64,000 bases of DNA, from contig NC_091303.1 in NCBI RefSeq assembly GCF_038502225.1, forward strand, positions 28,513,193 through 28,577,192, in the 5' to 3' direction. The notes beneath the pieces were generated by a model, which was given only the letters and a program-made list of their open reading frames with translations, searched no databases and was not told the DNA's origin. Source of the DNA: Cherax quadricarinatus (lineage: Eukaryota > Arthropoda > Malacostraca > Decapoda > Parastacidae). Below are positions 41,841 to 53,310 of the stretch, one piece after another (within the stretch, counting starts at the first letter, position 1; every line of letters starts with the position of its first letter). The translations under genes were made by a program, and so were the position numbers.

Positions 41841-41979
41841 AGGAACACCAATGTTAATTGAATGGAAGACCTCTAGTAAACCAAAACTCTCCTTGACGTC
41901 TATGTTTGATGATCCACTTCAAGTTGTAGCTTATTTGGGAGCTCTTAATTTTGATAGCAATTATAAACTTCCTTACCAT
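41841..41979 (+). CDS. MGME1: MGME1, penultimate coding exon
   Basis: Encodes part of mitochondrial genome maintenance exonuclease 1, a RecB-like PD-(D/E)XK single-strand DNase that trims flaps and ends during mitochondrial DNA replication. The exon follows an AG acceptor (TTTGCAG) and ends before GTAAGT. Its first base completes an arginine codon whose first two bases come from the previous exon; the far end is in phase 0. The peptide reads GTPMLIEWKTSSKPKLSL, then FDDPLQVVAYLGALNFDSNY. The IEWK motif supplies the catalytic acidic-x-Lys pair, and the PLQVVAY segment with its Gln is typical of this nuclease. The ATG at 41818 lies in the intron and is not a start. Confidence 0.88.
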
Positions 41980-43356
41980 GTAAGTAAGCATTTATCTTAA
42001 TTAAATTGTTTGTCTCTTCTATAGAAGGTAGCTAAAGTGAAATTACAAAACTTTTTGTATGCATAAAGCTTTTCTAACCTAGGGTAACAAAATTGAGCAG
42101 TTGTTCATATTCAGAAGCACTGGTATTATATAATCCTTGAGGTTTGATGACAAAAAATTATATTTTTAAGGGTAATAGACATTACTTTGAATTACACTAT
42201 GTTCAAAGGTGTTTAGTATGTAGAGTGTAGGATGAAATGGACGAATGTGCTCTGTATTAGATTGATACTTTCTGCTGCAAGTATTGAGGCCAGTGCATCC
42301 ACACCCATTCAAGGTAATGATAAATCTAAATATGAATAATAGTTTATTTAAAAAAAAAGAAATTTCTTTTAAGTTTGTTTTACACTACTTTTAACAAGGA
42401 ATAATCAAACTGTATTACAAAACCTCATACCAAATTATCATTGCATTGCTCATCAAATTTGTATTCTTCCACTTAGTGGAAATAGGGAATTAACCTTATC
42501 CATCTCTCTGTAGGTACCTGTATAGATGCATGTCTCCATCAGGAAGTTACATTAACCCTACCCATCTTGCTATAGGTACTGGCATGGATGCAGGTATTAT
42601 CCATTTTGGTATAGGTACTGGCATGGGTGCAAGTATTATCCATCTTGGTATAAGTACTGGCATGGGTGCAGGTATTATCTGTTTCACTATAGGTACTGGT
42701 ATGGGTGAAGGTATTCATCAGGAAGATATATTAACTTGATCCATCTGCAGATTGGCTAGTGTGATAAATAGTTGCATCTGCTCAGGAGTGGATGTTAGGT
42801 TAAATTAGCTAGTAAATCAGTGTTTGCACTTGACCATAAAGACTAAAGAGATAAAAGTGCCAGAACTTGTACTGTTGTTTACTATGGATTTTGAGCAGTT
42901 TAAAATTTCTGCACCATGGCTCTGACTTATGCTGTAGAAACTTTGATGGTGTAATTGCCTGAAGCAACATGAGGGGATGTGCTTCATAAATGTTCAATAG
43001 TTGATGTACTTGTATAAAACAGCATTTATGACTTGCCTTGGTAAAACACACCATGTGCAGACAACTTTTTGCTCTTAAGTAGAGCTTTAATGACAGACGA
43101 TGTTTTGTTCTTAGGTGATGTTTTGCTCTAAGTAGAGCTTTATTTACAGGTGATGTTCCACTTTGAGCCGAATTTTATTTACAGACAAAAAGTGTATGAT
43201 TAAATGTTTGCTTTGCAAGTTAATGTCCTTTTTGCAACATTTTGTAAGAACTCTTGCAGCCCAGCATGACAAAGCATTTTTAGAATATGTACAATATATA
43301 CAAAATCCTTAAGATTATGCACATTGTAAACTTTCATGCATATTTTTATTTTCCAG
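41980..43356 (+). other. MGME1: MGME1 last intron (1377 bp)
   Basis: Begins GTAAGTAAGC and ends TTTTTATTTTCCAG, a canonical GT-AG intron with a pyrimidine-rich tract. It is free of recognisable transposons, unlike the flanks, but holds a 39-bp minisatellite and short repeats of GATGTTTTG(T/C)TCT near 43095-43160. Confidence 0.8.
42560..42725 (+). repeat. 39-bp minisatellite in MGME1 intron
   Basis: Four units containing ATAGGTACTGGCATGGGTGC at 42572, 42611, 42650 and 42689, period exactly 39. Because 39 is divisible by three it yields a repetitive Gly/Ile-rich frame, but this lies between the two MGME1 exons and is not coding. Confidence 0.9.
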
Positions 43357-43512
43357 GTGGAGTCAGTTTTGGTGGTTGTGGCTTATGAAACTGGATTACC
43401 AGCTCATGCTCATGTACTTAAAAAGGAACAGTGTGAACACTATTGGAAAATTTGGTGCTCCAGGCTTGCTCAGTTTTGGAAACAAATAGAGCTTGAAGAG
43501 ACAGATATATAA
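43357..43512 (+). CDS. MGME1: MGME1, terminal coding exon
   Basis: Follows TTTTCCAG and continues in phase 0 from 41979. It reads VESVLVVVAYETGLPAH, then EQCEHYWKIWCSRLAQFWK, and ends TAA at 43510-43512. The VVVAY...G.PAH and YW..W..RL patterns match the C-terminal end of MGME1, where the last beta strand of the nuclease core is followed by the terminal helix. 51 residues plus stop. No AATAAA is seen close downstream, so the polyadenylation site is undetermined. With the preceding exon, this is the only conserved cellular coding sequence in the window. Confidence 0.88.
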   Translation: MESVLVVVAYETGLPAHAHVLKKEQCEHYWKIWCSRLAQFWKQIELEETDI

Positions 43513-43619
43513 AAAACACAATTATTGAACTGTGCTACACCCTCTGCATAAACTAACAAGCACACATACAAACATTTGTGTGTGTGTACATATGCATGTA
43601 CTCTGGTATTTGTGGTTGG

Positions 43620-44170
43620 AGGGACAGATTCTCAGAACCTTGTCTCACCTCTTAATGTTCCACTTTCTGGATTCACTTCCTCTTAGTCTCAAAGGACCTA
43701 TCGTACTTGTTCTTAAAATTATGTATGGAGCCTGCCTCCACAACTTCCTCACCAAGATCATTCCATTTTCCAACCAACCCTATGGTTCAGTTTCCAGTGT
43801 TGCCTCTGTGTTCCCATTTCTCACCTCTTGGACTGCCTTTCTCTGTCTATCTTATCATTTCTCCTGAGTATTTTGCATGTTGATATCATGTCCTACCTGG
43901 TTCTTCAGTCTACCAATATTGTCAGGTCCAACGCTGTTAGTCTCTCCTCGTAGCTAGTGGCCCTTAGCTTAGGAACTAGCCTTGTTGCATACTGCACTTT
44001 CTCTAGCTTCTTAATATGCTTTTTTGTGTGTGGGTTCCATACTGGTGCTGCATACTCCAAGATGGGTTTAACGTACATTGTATAAAGAGCCTAGAATGAC
44101 TGTTGATATTTCTTGCTAGACAAGCATTGACTGCAGAAGTTATTCAGCTCATGTGAGCCTCTGGCTGGGC
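43620..44170 (-). mobile_element. LINE RT C-terminal fragment, decayed
   Basis: The minus strand from about 44085 reads a non-LTR element thumb region: YVKPILEYAAPVWNPHTKK, KLEKVQYATRLVPKL, SYEERL. Stops and shifts follow toward 43640. It lies just beyond the MGME1 stop and could form part of its 3' untranslated region. Confidence 0.65.
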
Positions 44171-44199
44171 ACTATGCTTACCCCTAGATTTCTCTATAG

Positions 44200-44425
44200 A
44201 GTGATAGTGTGAGAATGAGAGGGAGAGAGAAAGAGAGGGAGTGTGTAAGAGTGAATATAAGAGAGGGAAGAAGAGGTAGAGAGAGTGTAAGAGGGGAGAG
44301 AGAGGTAGAGAGTGTACAAGAGGGAGAGAGAGGAAGAGAGTGAGAGGGAGTGTGTGTAAGAGAGAGAATTGTAAGAAAGGGAGTGTGTGTGTGAGAAAGG
44401 GAGAGTGAGAGTGAATATGAGTGTG
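44200..44425 (+). repeat. GA-rich low-complexity tract
   Basis: Interrupted (GAGA)n with GAGTGT units. Opposite-strand Ser/Leu/Thr-rich frames are artefacts. Confidence 0.9.
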
Positions 44426-44439
44426 AGTGTGTGTATTTG

Positions 44440-44645
44440 TTACTTAGGAAATATTTTTTCATTCTCATGGTCAGGAAGTGGATTGATCTGGACAGCGAAG
44501 TGATAAAGGCAGAATCCATACATAGCTTTAAGAATAATTATGACAGAGATCACCAAGCCTTGAGAAAATGAACCCACTAGTGACCAGTTTGAGAAGCAGG
44601 GCCAGGAACTGAGACTCCATCCCTATAACCACAAATAGGCAAGTA
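44440..44645 (+). mobile_element. LINE 3'-end fragment
   Basis: Encodes RKWIDLDSEVIKAESIHSFK and ends AGCAGGGCCAGGAACTGAGA, as at 36735-36895. Confidence 0.6.
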
Positions 44646-44928
44646 TAAATATGAGTGTGTACATGTGCACACACATACATACATATACTTATGCATACAT
44701 TTGTTTACATACCTACCTACCTATCAACTGAGGTTAGAAACTCCCTGTTAAGGATGTCCTCAGCAGCTGTGTTAGTAACTGTCTCCTAGCACAGGCAAGG
44801 GTCTTACTGTCCATGTTAGTACAGTGGCCACAAAAAAAAATCTGTAGATTAACACTTTTTGGACAATAAAACAAAAAAATGCAACTTACTGTGTGTAAAT
44901 GTATTTTATTTTCACTTTTTAGCTCCAT

Positions 44929-45640
44929 CTAGTACTTGGTCATGTTACCCTTGTTCTTTATCACCATCTAAAGTCGCCTGGGTATCGAAGTGGCGAGGAT
45001 GGAGAAGAAGGAGGCGCCCATGTAGATCCAAAGCTTCTTCAGTGCCTCCTTCAGATCCATGTTGTTGGTGGGTCGAACTTTTGCAATCTCATTTTTCATC
45101 ACATGCCAGGCATTGCCGATAGGATTTAGGTCAGGGGAATTGCTTGGCCACTCCAAAACTCTAATATTATTGTCTTCAAAGAACTTTTTCACCACTTTTG
45201 ACTTATGGGCAAGGGCACCATTATGCATAAAAAATTCACATGTGAATGATCCAAAATGTCAGCATGTGGTCCCTTAACACCTCGATATAATTACTTCCCT
45301 TCATTGTAATACATGTATTTTTAGGAAGAAAGTATAGTCTACCCATGCCCTTATAACCACTAAAAGCACCTCAGACCATAACACTGTCAGGGTGCTCCAC
45401 AGCATACCGCGGGTCATAATGGGACACACCACTGGGACAATGGATGGTCTTGGAGCTGCTCCTGATGAGCCTGAAGGTACTCTCAACGCTGAACATCACC
45501 TTCTGCCACTGGTCTTCATGGCTTCAGTTAGCATGGGCTTCTTGGTGGCACGTTGAGTAGGCATTTTCAGGTCCTTTTTCAGTCAGTGCTGAATGGTTTG
45601 CACTGCGACATCATACAGGAGTGCAGGATGCATTTTCTTG
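44929..45640 (-). pseudogene. Tc1 transposase remnant, left arm
   Basis: Reading leftward: KVMFSVESTFRL (the first catalytic Asp position is Val), MHNGALAHKSKVVKKF (second catalytic region, Asp replaced), VLEWPSNSPDLNPIGNAWH, VRPTNNMDLKEALKKLW, ending at a TAG at 44931-44929. A deletion of about 45 bp relative to the right arm removes the LQFCKKYKDW region, and frameshifts occur near 45290. Not functional. Confidence 0.85.
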
Positions 45641-45704
45641 AGCTCTGCGGCTGTTATGGCAGGAAATGATAACACTTCCCTCCTCAGGATGTTGTCTATG
45701 TGAA

Positions 45705-46447
45705 GAGAAAATGCATCCTGCATTCCTGAAAGACGTTGCAGTGCCAAACATTCAGCATCAACTGCAAAAGGACCTGAAAATGCCTGCTTGATGTGCCACC
45801 AAGAAACCCATGCTAACTGAAGCCATGAAGAAGAAACGGCTTCAGTTCTGCAAGAAGTACAAGGATTGGACCTCAGACCAGTGGCAGAAGGTGATGTTCA
45901 GCAATGAGAGTACCTTCAGGCTCGTTAAGAGTAGCTCCAAGACAGTCTGTCGTCCCAGTGGTGTGTCCCGTTATGACCTGCAGTATGCTGTGAAGCACCC
46001 TGACAGTGTTATGGCTTGGGGTGCTTTTAGTAGTTATAATGGCAGGGGTGGACTATACTTCCTTCTTAAGAACATTACGATGAAGGGAAGTAATTATATC
46101 GAGGTGTTAAGGGACCACATGGTAACATTCTGGATCATTCATGAGTTTGAATATTTTATGCATGATAATGCCCTTGCCCATAAGTCAAAAGCAGTGAAAA
46201 AGTTCCTTGAGGGCTATAATATCAGTGTTTTGGAGTGGCCAGGCAATTCTCCTGATCTGAATCCTATGAAAATGCTTGGCATGTGATGAAAAATGAGATT
46301 GCAAAAGTTCGACCCACCAACATCATGGACCTGAAGAAGGCACTGAAGAAACTTTGGAGCTACATGGATGCTTCCTTCTTCTCCACTTTGATGCCCAGGC
46401 GACTTCAGATGGTGATAAAGAACAGGGTTAACATGACCAAGTACTAG
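45705..46447 (+). pseudogene. Tc1 transposase remnant, right arm
   Basis: The frame from 45810 reads KKRLQFCKKYKDWTSDQW, VMFSNESTFRL (Asn where the first catalytic Asp is expected), YFMHDNALAHKSKAVKKF (second catalytic Asp kept) and VLEWPGNSPDLNP. A one-base loss at about 46266 shifts the tail, which continues in another frame as AWHVMKNEIAKVRPTN to NRVNMTKY and a stop at 46447. It is less decayed than the left arm. Confidence 0.88.
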
Positions 46448-46556
46448 TTGGAAGCTAAAAAGTGAAAATAAAATACATGTACACACAGTAAGTTGCATTT
46501 TTTCGTTTTATTGTCCAAAAATTGTTCATGTATAGATTTTTTTTGTGGCCACTGTA

Positions 46557-49008
46557 TAGCCTTAACATTAACACAGCAGGCTAGATCTGCCTTGGAGTGA
46601 AGATCATCTGGAGTATGTTAGTGTTTTATTATGGTTACAGGATGTGCATTTATTTTACTTCTTTGAAGTTAACATTCATGATTTTGTTTTAGAAGACTGT
46701 AATATGTGCTTTCATTTAATAGTGCCAGTATTAAAGAAGGTAAGAAAAAAGTTCCATAGTTTAGGTATGAAGGTGAATCAGTTCTTGCATAAATGAAGAA
46801 CCTGCGTATTATAGTTTGTGTTTTTCTTGACATTTTTATACCTCTTATGAACTGCCTGAAGATATGGACAAAATAGAGTTAAGGTCTTCAGGCACTCATC
46901 AAAATTTGTAAAGTCTGCATCTATGTATTTCTTGTAGTGTGACCTCCATGTACCCCTCTAGGGAGGTTCCTTGATGCTGGTAAGGGGTTTTGATCCTAGG
47001 AATTGTACCTGTACTTCCCTTCCTTGGCACTGTATGACTCCTAAATATAAAGATACTAACATTTTTTTTATTCAAAATGTTTCTCAGAAATATTGTGGTC
47101 TTTTTTTTTTTCATTATTTTTTTCTCAGTTGTTCAAGGTTTACACAAAACTAGTCCCAACTATTATAATTCCTTTATCTCTTCCAATATCTTACTCGGTA
47201 ACATTTTGCAAATTTATTGTGTTTAATGGTACCCAAAACTTTCTTGTTTTACAAACATGCTGAAATTTTTTCTAACCTTCCTAATATATTCATCCATGTT
47301 GTGTTGTTATATTCATGGGAAGGCACTAAATATATAACATTTGTGGTATACATTAAGTTACAATTTATTTGGCGTCCATCACACACCAATTGGCATGCCC
47401 TCTCAACCAGCATTTAGAATGAAGCAGGTTATTTAGGGGGTCCACTGCTCTGTTGGATTGTGCAATTCAAATCAACCAGTAGCATGTAAGTTTGCCTCCA
47501 TCCAAATTGAGGCCATGCTTTACCACCTGACTGATCATATACACTTGTACTTGCTTTTTTATTCTGAAGTGTATAACAAACTTATGAGTGGCTCTTTGCA
47601 CTCTGGCACACTACTGCTATTCTTCTGATTATTTAACTTTGTAAATATTTTAAGTATCTTAGTGAAGGGAATATACAGGTAAAGAAAAAACCACCCCCTT
47701 GTGTTTGGCCTTTGCCTTTAAGGATTGACCCAAGTAATTAATCTTGAGACTTAAATTATGGCCAAGTACAACAGGCCCTGGAACTGCATACCTGTTTTCT
47801 TAATAATGGTCATGCAGTACCTGGAAAATGGGAGGTGATTAGGTTTGATTCCTTGGGTCAGGAACCTTTCACTGGTATCAAGTCACCTTCCTTTCAGGAA
47901 TTTTTTGTTGTACCTGGCTCAACCTCTGCTGTGTTCTGATCACTTGTGGTGGACTTATGAGGGCACTTGTCTTGCTGTTACCTACCTCAGCTCATTTGAA
48001 GGTGTTTTTGTCATGTGACATACTAATTGGCAAAAAAATATAGTTGGAGAAAATATTCAGCCATTTGTTCCTTAGAAGCAACTCCACTCATTACTTTATA
48101 TCGGAAAAATGTTATCAGCCTGTCTTGGTGGAAGACGGCTGTTCAGTTAAAAACAAAACAAAATTAAAAGCTAATGTGTGTCTGACAGGGTCTGGTTATA
48201 ACGATAATGAAAACACTTGTCCTTTATTCATAATTAATTAAACTTTTTTTCAGCACTGAACTTAAAAAAAGGAAGTTAAAGTAATAGTCACATGTAAGAG
48301 GGAAGTTATAATTAAAGACAAGAAAATGCATATTCTATTTAAAATATTTCATTTATGCTTGCTAATATATAAACTTGTTAAAGAATGCCTTAATTTATTT
48401 AATATGTTTAAGTAAAATATTAAATCTAATCTTAAAAATACGATATTTGAACATGACCAACATTTTGATTAGCAAAACAGTTGATGTTGTAAAGGAAGAA
48501 ACCTAAAGTTGCACTGAAATCATTGTTCAAAAAACAACATATGTCTGCAGCAACATTTACTGTTTATTCTTAGTGATTACTCAACATGTCCTTTTGTACT
48601 TTATTAACCTCCTGCCACCCTTGTTTCCCATCTTGTCCTCTAATATCCTAGTTCTTCCCTTTGCCTTTACTCAGTTTCTAAATTACAGAATTTGTGTATG
48701 GTACATGCACAAAATAAGCCTGATCAATGACTTGCACTATCATGCTATCTGAGAATTCACTAAAACATTAAAATTGAAGGTCAAGCTATATGTGAGAAAT
48801 ATTTATTAATTACATTAAAATGGGTTTCCATTAATTACTACTATTATCCAAATGAGTTGTGCTCATACATACTTTTTCATTTACTGTACAGTAAATGAAA
48901 GAGTAGGTATGAACAGTTAATACACTTGTGAAAATTATTGTGCAGCCTAAAACTGCTAAATATGAACTATATAATAAACAGAAAAAAAAAAGGTTCAAAT
49001 CCAAGTAT
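46557..49008. other. Unique AT-rich DNA, no gene seen
   Basis: About 2.4 kb without recognisable transposon ends or conserved coding motifs on either strand. A short match to the LINE-C 3' untranslated region lies at 47980-48030. Short open frames (for example 48044-48241) show no known motif. Confidence 0.5.
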
Positions 49009-49012
49009 TTAA

Positions 49013-50502
49013 CCTATAAACGGTCCAAACGTATATATACATTCTCTCAACCAGCACCCTGAATATTTTGAAAAAAAAAAAAAAAAAAAAAAAATTATAG
49101 TAATAAAGTGCATTTTTCAAATGTGTCATAGGATAAAAAAAAAATTTAGGGTCAGTACTAAGACATGAGGCCACGAAGTTGGCACTGGATGCTCACCTGA
49201 CAGCAACATCAAGTCCTGCCGCTTGCAGAAGTGTTGCTGATATACCTTTTTTTCTTGTTTTTATATAATTGTATATAATCTTTATGTTCTGATAATTATA
49301 GTAGTTCTTGTGATTTCATAGCCAATCTTTATTCTGACACTAATATTAGGTACTGAAATTGTACTCAAATTGTCACAAACACACTGACAGGTGAACATTT
49401 ACACTTGCCTTGGTCATTTACTATTGTCTAGGAATCTATACAAAGTATTTATAGGTCCCAGCATTGTTTTAGATATGCTAAAGTATATATGAAACTTCTT
49501 GAAGCATGGTGTTTATGACGAGTGTCACATCTGCTGACAGGGTAAGAAGTGGAGTGACATTTGATGATGTATAATAATAATAATAATTTCCCTTATCACT
49601 TCAATGCTGACAGTGGTGACATTTGGTGAGCGTCGTCTTATCTTATCACTGCACTAATGACAGTGGTGACATTTGATGAGCATTGCTGTCTTATCTTATC
49701 ACTCCACTAATGATAGTGGTGACACTTGATGAGTGTACACGGCCTTGCTTTATTTGTTTTCACTGTTACACATAAACATGTCTGTCTGTCTGCTTGTCTC
49801 TCTTGCCTCAGAGAATTGCTCATGAACCAACCTGTATTACACACGATCACTATCTACAAGTACAATATAGCACTTTGTCTGGATTTTTTGGGGTTATCCT
49901 GGGTAATTTACACTATGTATAATTGTATTAATGTATGTGTCTGTCTCTATCTCATAGGAACAAAGAAATAGACAGAGATAGATACAGCCAATCAGCCAGC
50001 CAGCCTGCCGAACGCTATTACACGTTCCAGAATTGTTTCTTTTTATTTTGGGCATAAGTTATAGGACATTCTGGCAGGATGACTACCAGTGGTACCAAAA
50101 TTGAAAGGGTGTTGCACAAATGTTGCACGTGGGTTATTATCGAGGTTTTTTATATTTCCGTGACCACTTGTGGCAACATCCACCTCAAAGCCACTAAACT
50201 TGGGGTCAACATCACTTCCCTCATAAATGGGGAGTGTTAATACGACATGACATCAGTGAATCCTTGGTGTTTGCCGTGCTGTTTGCTCTAGCTGGCGCTC
50301 AATTTACCTGGTGCTCCCACAAGGTATTAAGTGGTCCTAGATTTTCTTAATGCTGTGCACACTGAGTGTTAAGACCCATTCTATGTTGACCAGGTATCTC
50401 AGGCCAATTGTGACAAATTTGGAGGCAGGAAAAATAAAACGTAAATATACGTTTGGGGTGCTAGTGGTAAGAATGTATATATACGTTTGGACAGTTTACA
50501 GG
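49013..50502. mobile_element. TTAA-1 element, complete compact copy (1490 bp)
   Basis: TTAA at 49009-49012 and 50503-50506. The left end is CCTATAAACGGTCCAAACG, followed by a TATATATAC palindrome. The reverse complement of the right end is CCTGTAAACTGTCCAAACG, followed by TATATATAC. No transposase is encoded. An A-rich run at about 49072-49095 and a TAA microsatellite at 49567-49587 are internal. It is the reference for 1202-5187 and for 20764/24072. Exact TTAA flanks and CC-starting ends indicate a piggyBac-type MITE. Confidence 0.85.
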
Positions 50503-50506
50503 TTAA

Positions 50507-51074
50507 AAAGTTAACTGGTGAAGGGGCAACCAGACAAATCTTGTAAATGTATATACAGTGTAATGACCAAAACTTTCTCATGCTATGTCTGTTTAGCAGC
50601 TTTCTTATCTTACTGAGCTGCAGATAATAATAATAATTTTGAACTTGCCACTACTGTTCCAGCTGGTAAATAAAATGCTGTAACCTCCTCAATCATTCTA
50701 AATGTATGAAAATTGAAAGACTTCACATTATGCCACCATGTGGAAGAACACTGCTATATACTGAAAAATTCACATCAGATTCTTGTAAGTTCTGACTTAT
50801 AATCTTATAAGGCTGCTGACAATTATTAAATTATTACTGAGTCATTGTTACTAATAATGGACACAAATTCTTATACATTATCACAATTAACATTTTCCTG
50901 TTAAGCTGTGCATTTGTTGGAGCTAAGCATTGCATTCTCATTTTACCACTAGTAACTATGGATGCCGTGGTTGATGTGTTGACTCGCACAGACTCTCAAC
51001 ACTCTTGGATATCTGACTGATGATGGTTGGATCATGGGTCATTGAGATATAATTTTTTTAATTTATTATATTTT
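50507..51074. other. Unique DNA, no gene seen
   Basis: AT-rich, with no repeat family or coding motif recognised. Confidence 0.5.
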
Positions 51075-51245
51075 TCATTGGATTCTTCCTCCGTAAGCCA
51101 AGCATGTCATAAGAGGCGACTAAAATGCTGGGAGCAAGGGGGCTAGTAACCCCTTCTGTATACATTACTAAAGTTAAAAAGAAACTTTTTTTTCTTTTTG
51201 GGCCACCCTACATCAGTGGGATACAGCCAGTTTGTTGAAAGAAGA
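51075..51245 (+). mobile_element. LINE-A internal-deletion derivative (SINE-like)
   Basis: LINE-A leader (TTCTTCCTCCGTAAGCCAAG, GGGCTAGTAACCCCTTCTG) joined directly to the LINE-A 3' end (GGGCCACCCTACATCAGTGG). The junction is close to that in the 20812-24071 and 56255-56452 copies. Confidence 0.75.
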
Positions 51246-52113
51246 AAAGATTTTTCATTGGTACTCAACTGTGCTCTAGTAATATTCGAAAGTGTCTACT
51301 TTATTTAAATCGTGTTGGAACATATATGAACTGTGAAAAAAAAAAACATTACATTTTACTTTTCAAAAGAGGTAGTTAACCATTCTTCCTAAAATCATAT
51401 GTTGCAATTATCTTGGCACTATAGACTTGATTGTATATTTGCAATATTAAAAGAAATGTATAATGTGAAATCTTATGCATATTTTTATGTAATCATTAAC
51501 ACTAAGCAACACTTGCTATGGCAGATGGGTACATATTATTATTATTATAATAAAAAATGAGTGCTAAACCACAAGGAAAATGGATACATAAATGCTTAAC
51601 ATATACACAGTATTATAAAAAAAATCCTTAATTAACCTAACATTATAATAAATATATATTTAGTCAAGATTAAGTATAAGATATATAATTTGCATAGCAG
51701 GATAATGCATTCATGAAGCCTGAAAATCTGAGGAGCACTTTGTTTGATATTACCTTGAACTATGGAGAGCAAAGCAAGCATTATTCTCATACTCATGCTG
51801 AAGGAAAGAATGTTTCATGTCTTGAGAGGGACAATGTGCAATTCTGTTCACCACTTTATAATGAATTTTTGCTGGTAAATTTACCTTGACTATGGATACT
51901 CTCATGACACTAAGGTGGAAAAAACATGGTTTCTTGTATGCTGCTTTATCAGTATCTCAAAAAGACCAAAGAAGCCAGTTTGGAGACTTGCTTGTTTAAG
52001 GTTGTTCGCTAATAAATCTCAGTCTATGCTGATAATTTACTTTTTGTAATCTTTCAAACTATTCTTCATTTAAAAAAAAATTTTTTTATTACCCTGTGTG
52101 AGAATACCGAGGA
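51246..52113. other. Unique DNA, no gene seen
   Basis: AT-rich, with an ATT tract at about 51535-51550. No conserved coding motif on either strand. Confidence 0.5.
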
Positions 52114-52298
52114 CAGTGGTACCCTGAGTTTCGAACTTTCTTTGTTCCAAAAGGCTGTTCGAGTGCCGTTACCAAACGAATTTGTTCCCATATGGAATAA
52201 TGTAAATTAGATTAGTCCGTTTCAGACCCCCATAAATACACTTACAAAAGCACTTACAATAATACACTTATATAATTGGTCGAGTTGGGGTACCACTA
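52114..52298. mobile_element. Tigger-type MITE
   Basis: Ends CAGTGGTACCCTGAGTTTCG and GGGGTACCACTA, interior as in 62097-62298. The flanking TA dinucleotides have mutated (GA on the left, TG on the right), so it is an older copy. Confidence 0.75.
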
Positions 52299-52859
52299 TG
52301 TGTTATATTTGACATATTTTTTGTGATAAAACGTTTACCTAAAAACTGAAATTACAAACTTATTATTTCAATTAACATTTCATAAACAGATGCTCTGTTA
52401 AGATGTGTGTGGAATTTTCAAAGAATAAACTTTTGTCTTCACACTACATCTTTTATTAACACTCAATGGTTTGTCTCAAAACTTAGATCTTTCAGCAATC
52501 TTAAGGAGAACATCTGTAAATTCACTTGTTGGGGTAGCTTTATTCTCTTAGTATTTTTTTTCACCACTTCATATATTAAAATGTAACAGAGTGCAACAAA
52601 TTTATTAAAATTTTCACCCATGCACTGAGTTGCTGTGCTGCCTGACCCTAACCTATATCTTCTAACTTTCAACAATTAGATACTTTATTCTCATTTCTAT
52701 TGTGTGGCAATTATAAACAATTTTGTTAATATGTTAGCACACTTCTGGAAAAATGGCAACTGAGTGAATGTATTTTCTCTGAGTCACCCTGCCTTAGCAG
52801 GAGATGGCCAATGAGTTAAAAGATTAGGCTATTTTCAAAAGAAGCTGGTATTGTCATAA
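52299..52859. other. Unique DNA, no gene seen
   Basis: No repeat ends or coding motifs. A 70-residue minus-strand frame (52463-52675) matches nothing I recognise. Confidence 0.45.
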
Positions 52860-53310
52860 TTTATTTTTTTTTAACCCACCAGCCATCTCCCACTGAGGTA
52901 GTAGGGTGACCCAAAAGAGGAAAATCATCCAATGTCATTTATTCAACTGCTTTCTTGCCAGAAGAGTGCTGATGTCACAGTTCATATAACCCTCTGAACT
53001 CTCTCACTAACTCTTTTGCCCTTCCCCAAAATTCATGCAACATTTTTATTATTTTCATTATTTTTATATTTTTTTTAACACGGCCGTCTCCCACCAAGGT
53101 AGAGTGGCCCAAAAAAGAAAAACTTTCATCATCATTATTCACTCTATTACTGTCTTGCCAGAGGCACGCTTACACTACAGTTATAAAACTGCAACATTAA
53201 CACCCCTCCTTCAGAGTGCAGACACTGTACTTCTCATCTCCAGGACTCTAAGTCCGGCCTGCCGGTTTCCCTGAATCCTTTCATGTTACCTTGCTCACAC
53301 TCTCATATTT
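52860..53310 (-). mobile_element. Two LINE-A 3'-end fragments
   Basis: Two consecutive copies of the LINE-A 3' terminus: one from CCATCTCCCACTGAGG (52883) and one from CCGTCTCCCACCAAGG (53083), each running through CTGTCTTGCCAGA-like sequence. Severely 5'-truncated. Confidence 0.75.

Larger units (their letters stand above)
44822..46554. mobile_element. Tc1-type element rearranged as a long inverted repeat
   Basis: TA (44820-44821, 46555-46556) flanks the ends CAGTGGCCACAAAAAAAAAT and ATTTTTTTTGTGGCCACTG. The left arm (44822-45639, 818 bp) and right arm (45705-46554, 850 bp) are reverse complements with moderate divergence, separated by a 65-bp spacer. Each arm contains the C-terminal two thirds of a Tc1 transposase reading toward its own end. 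The N-terminal DNA-binding region is absent from both. Confidence 0.9.

Noticed and set aside
41818..42000. A small gene starting at ATG 41818
   Set aside because: The first seven codons precede a clear AG acceptor and the last codons follow a GTAAGT donor. It is an exon of MGME1, not a separate gene.
42530..42739. Gly-rich repeat peptide frame
   Set aside because: It is the 39-bp minisatellite inside the MGME1 intron, between a canonical donor and acceptor.
43060..43200. A coding or regulatory repeat in the MGME1 intron
   Set aside because: Only three loose repeats of GATGTTTTG(T/C)TCT-like sequence, too short and degenerate to support a function.
44184..44519. Ser/Leu/Thr-rich minus-strand protein
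   Set aside because: Opposite strand of a GA-rich low-complexity tract.
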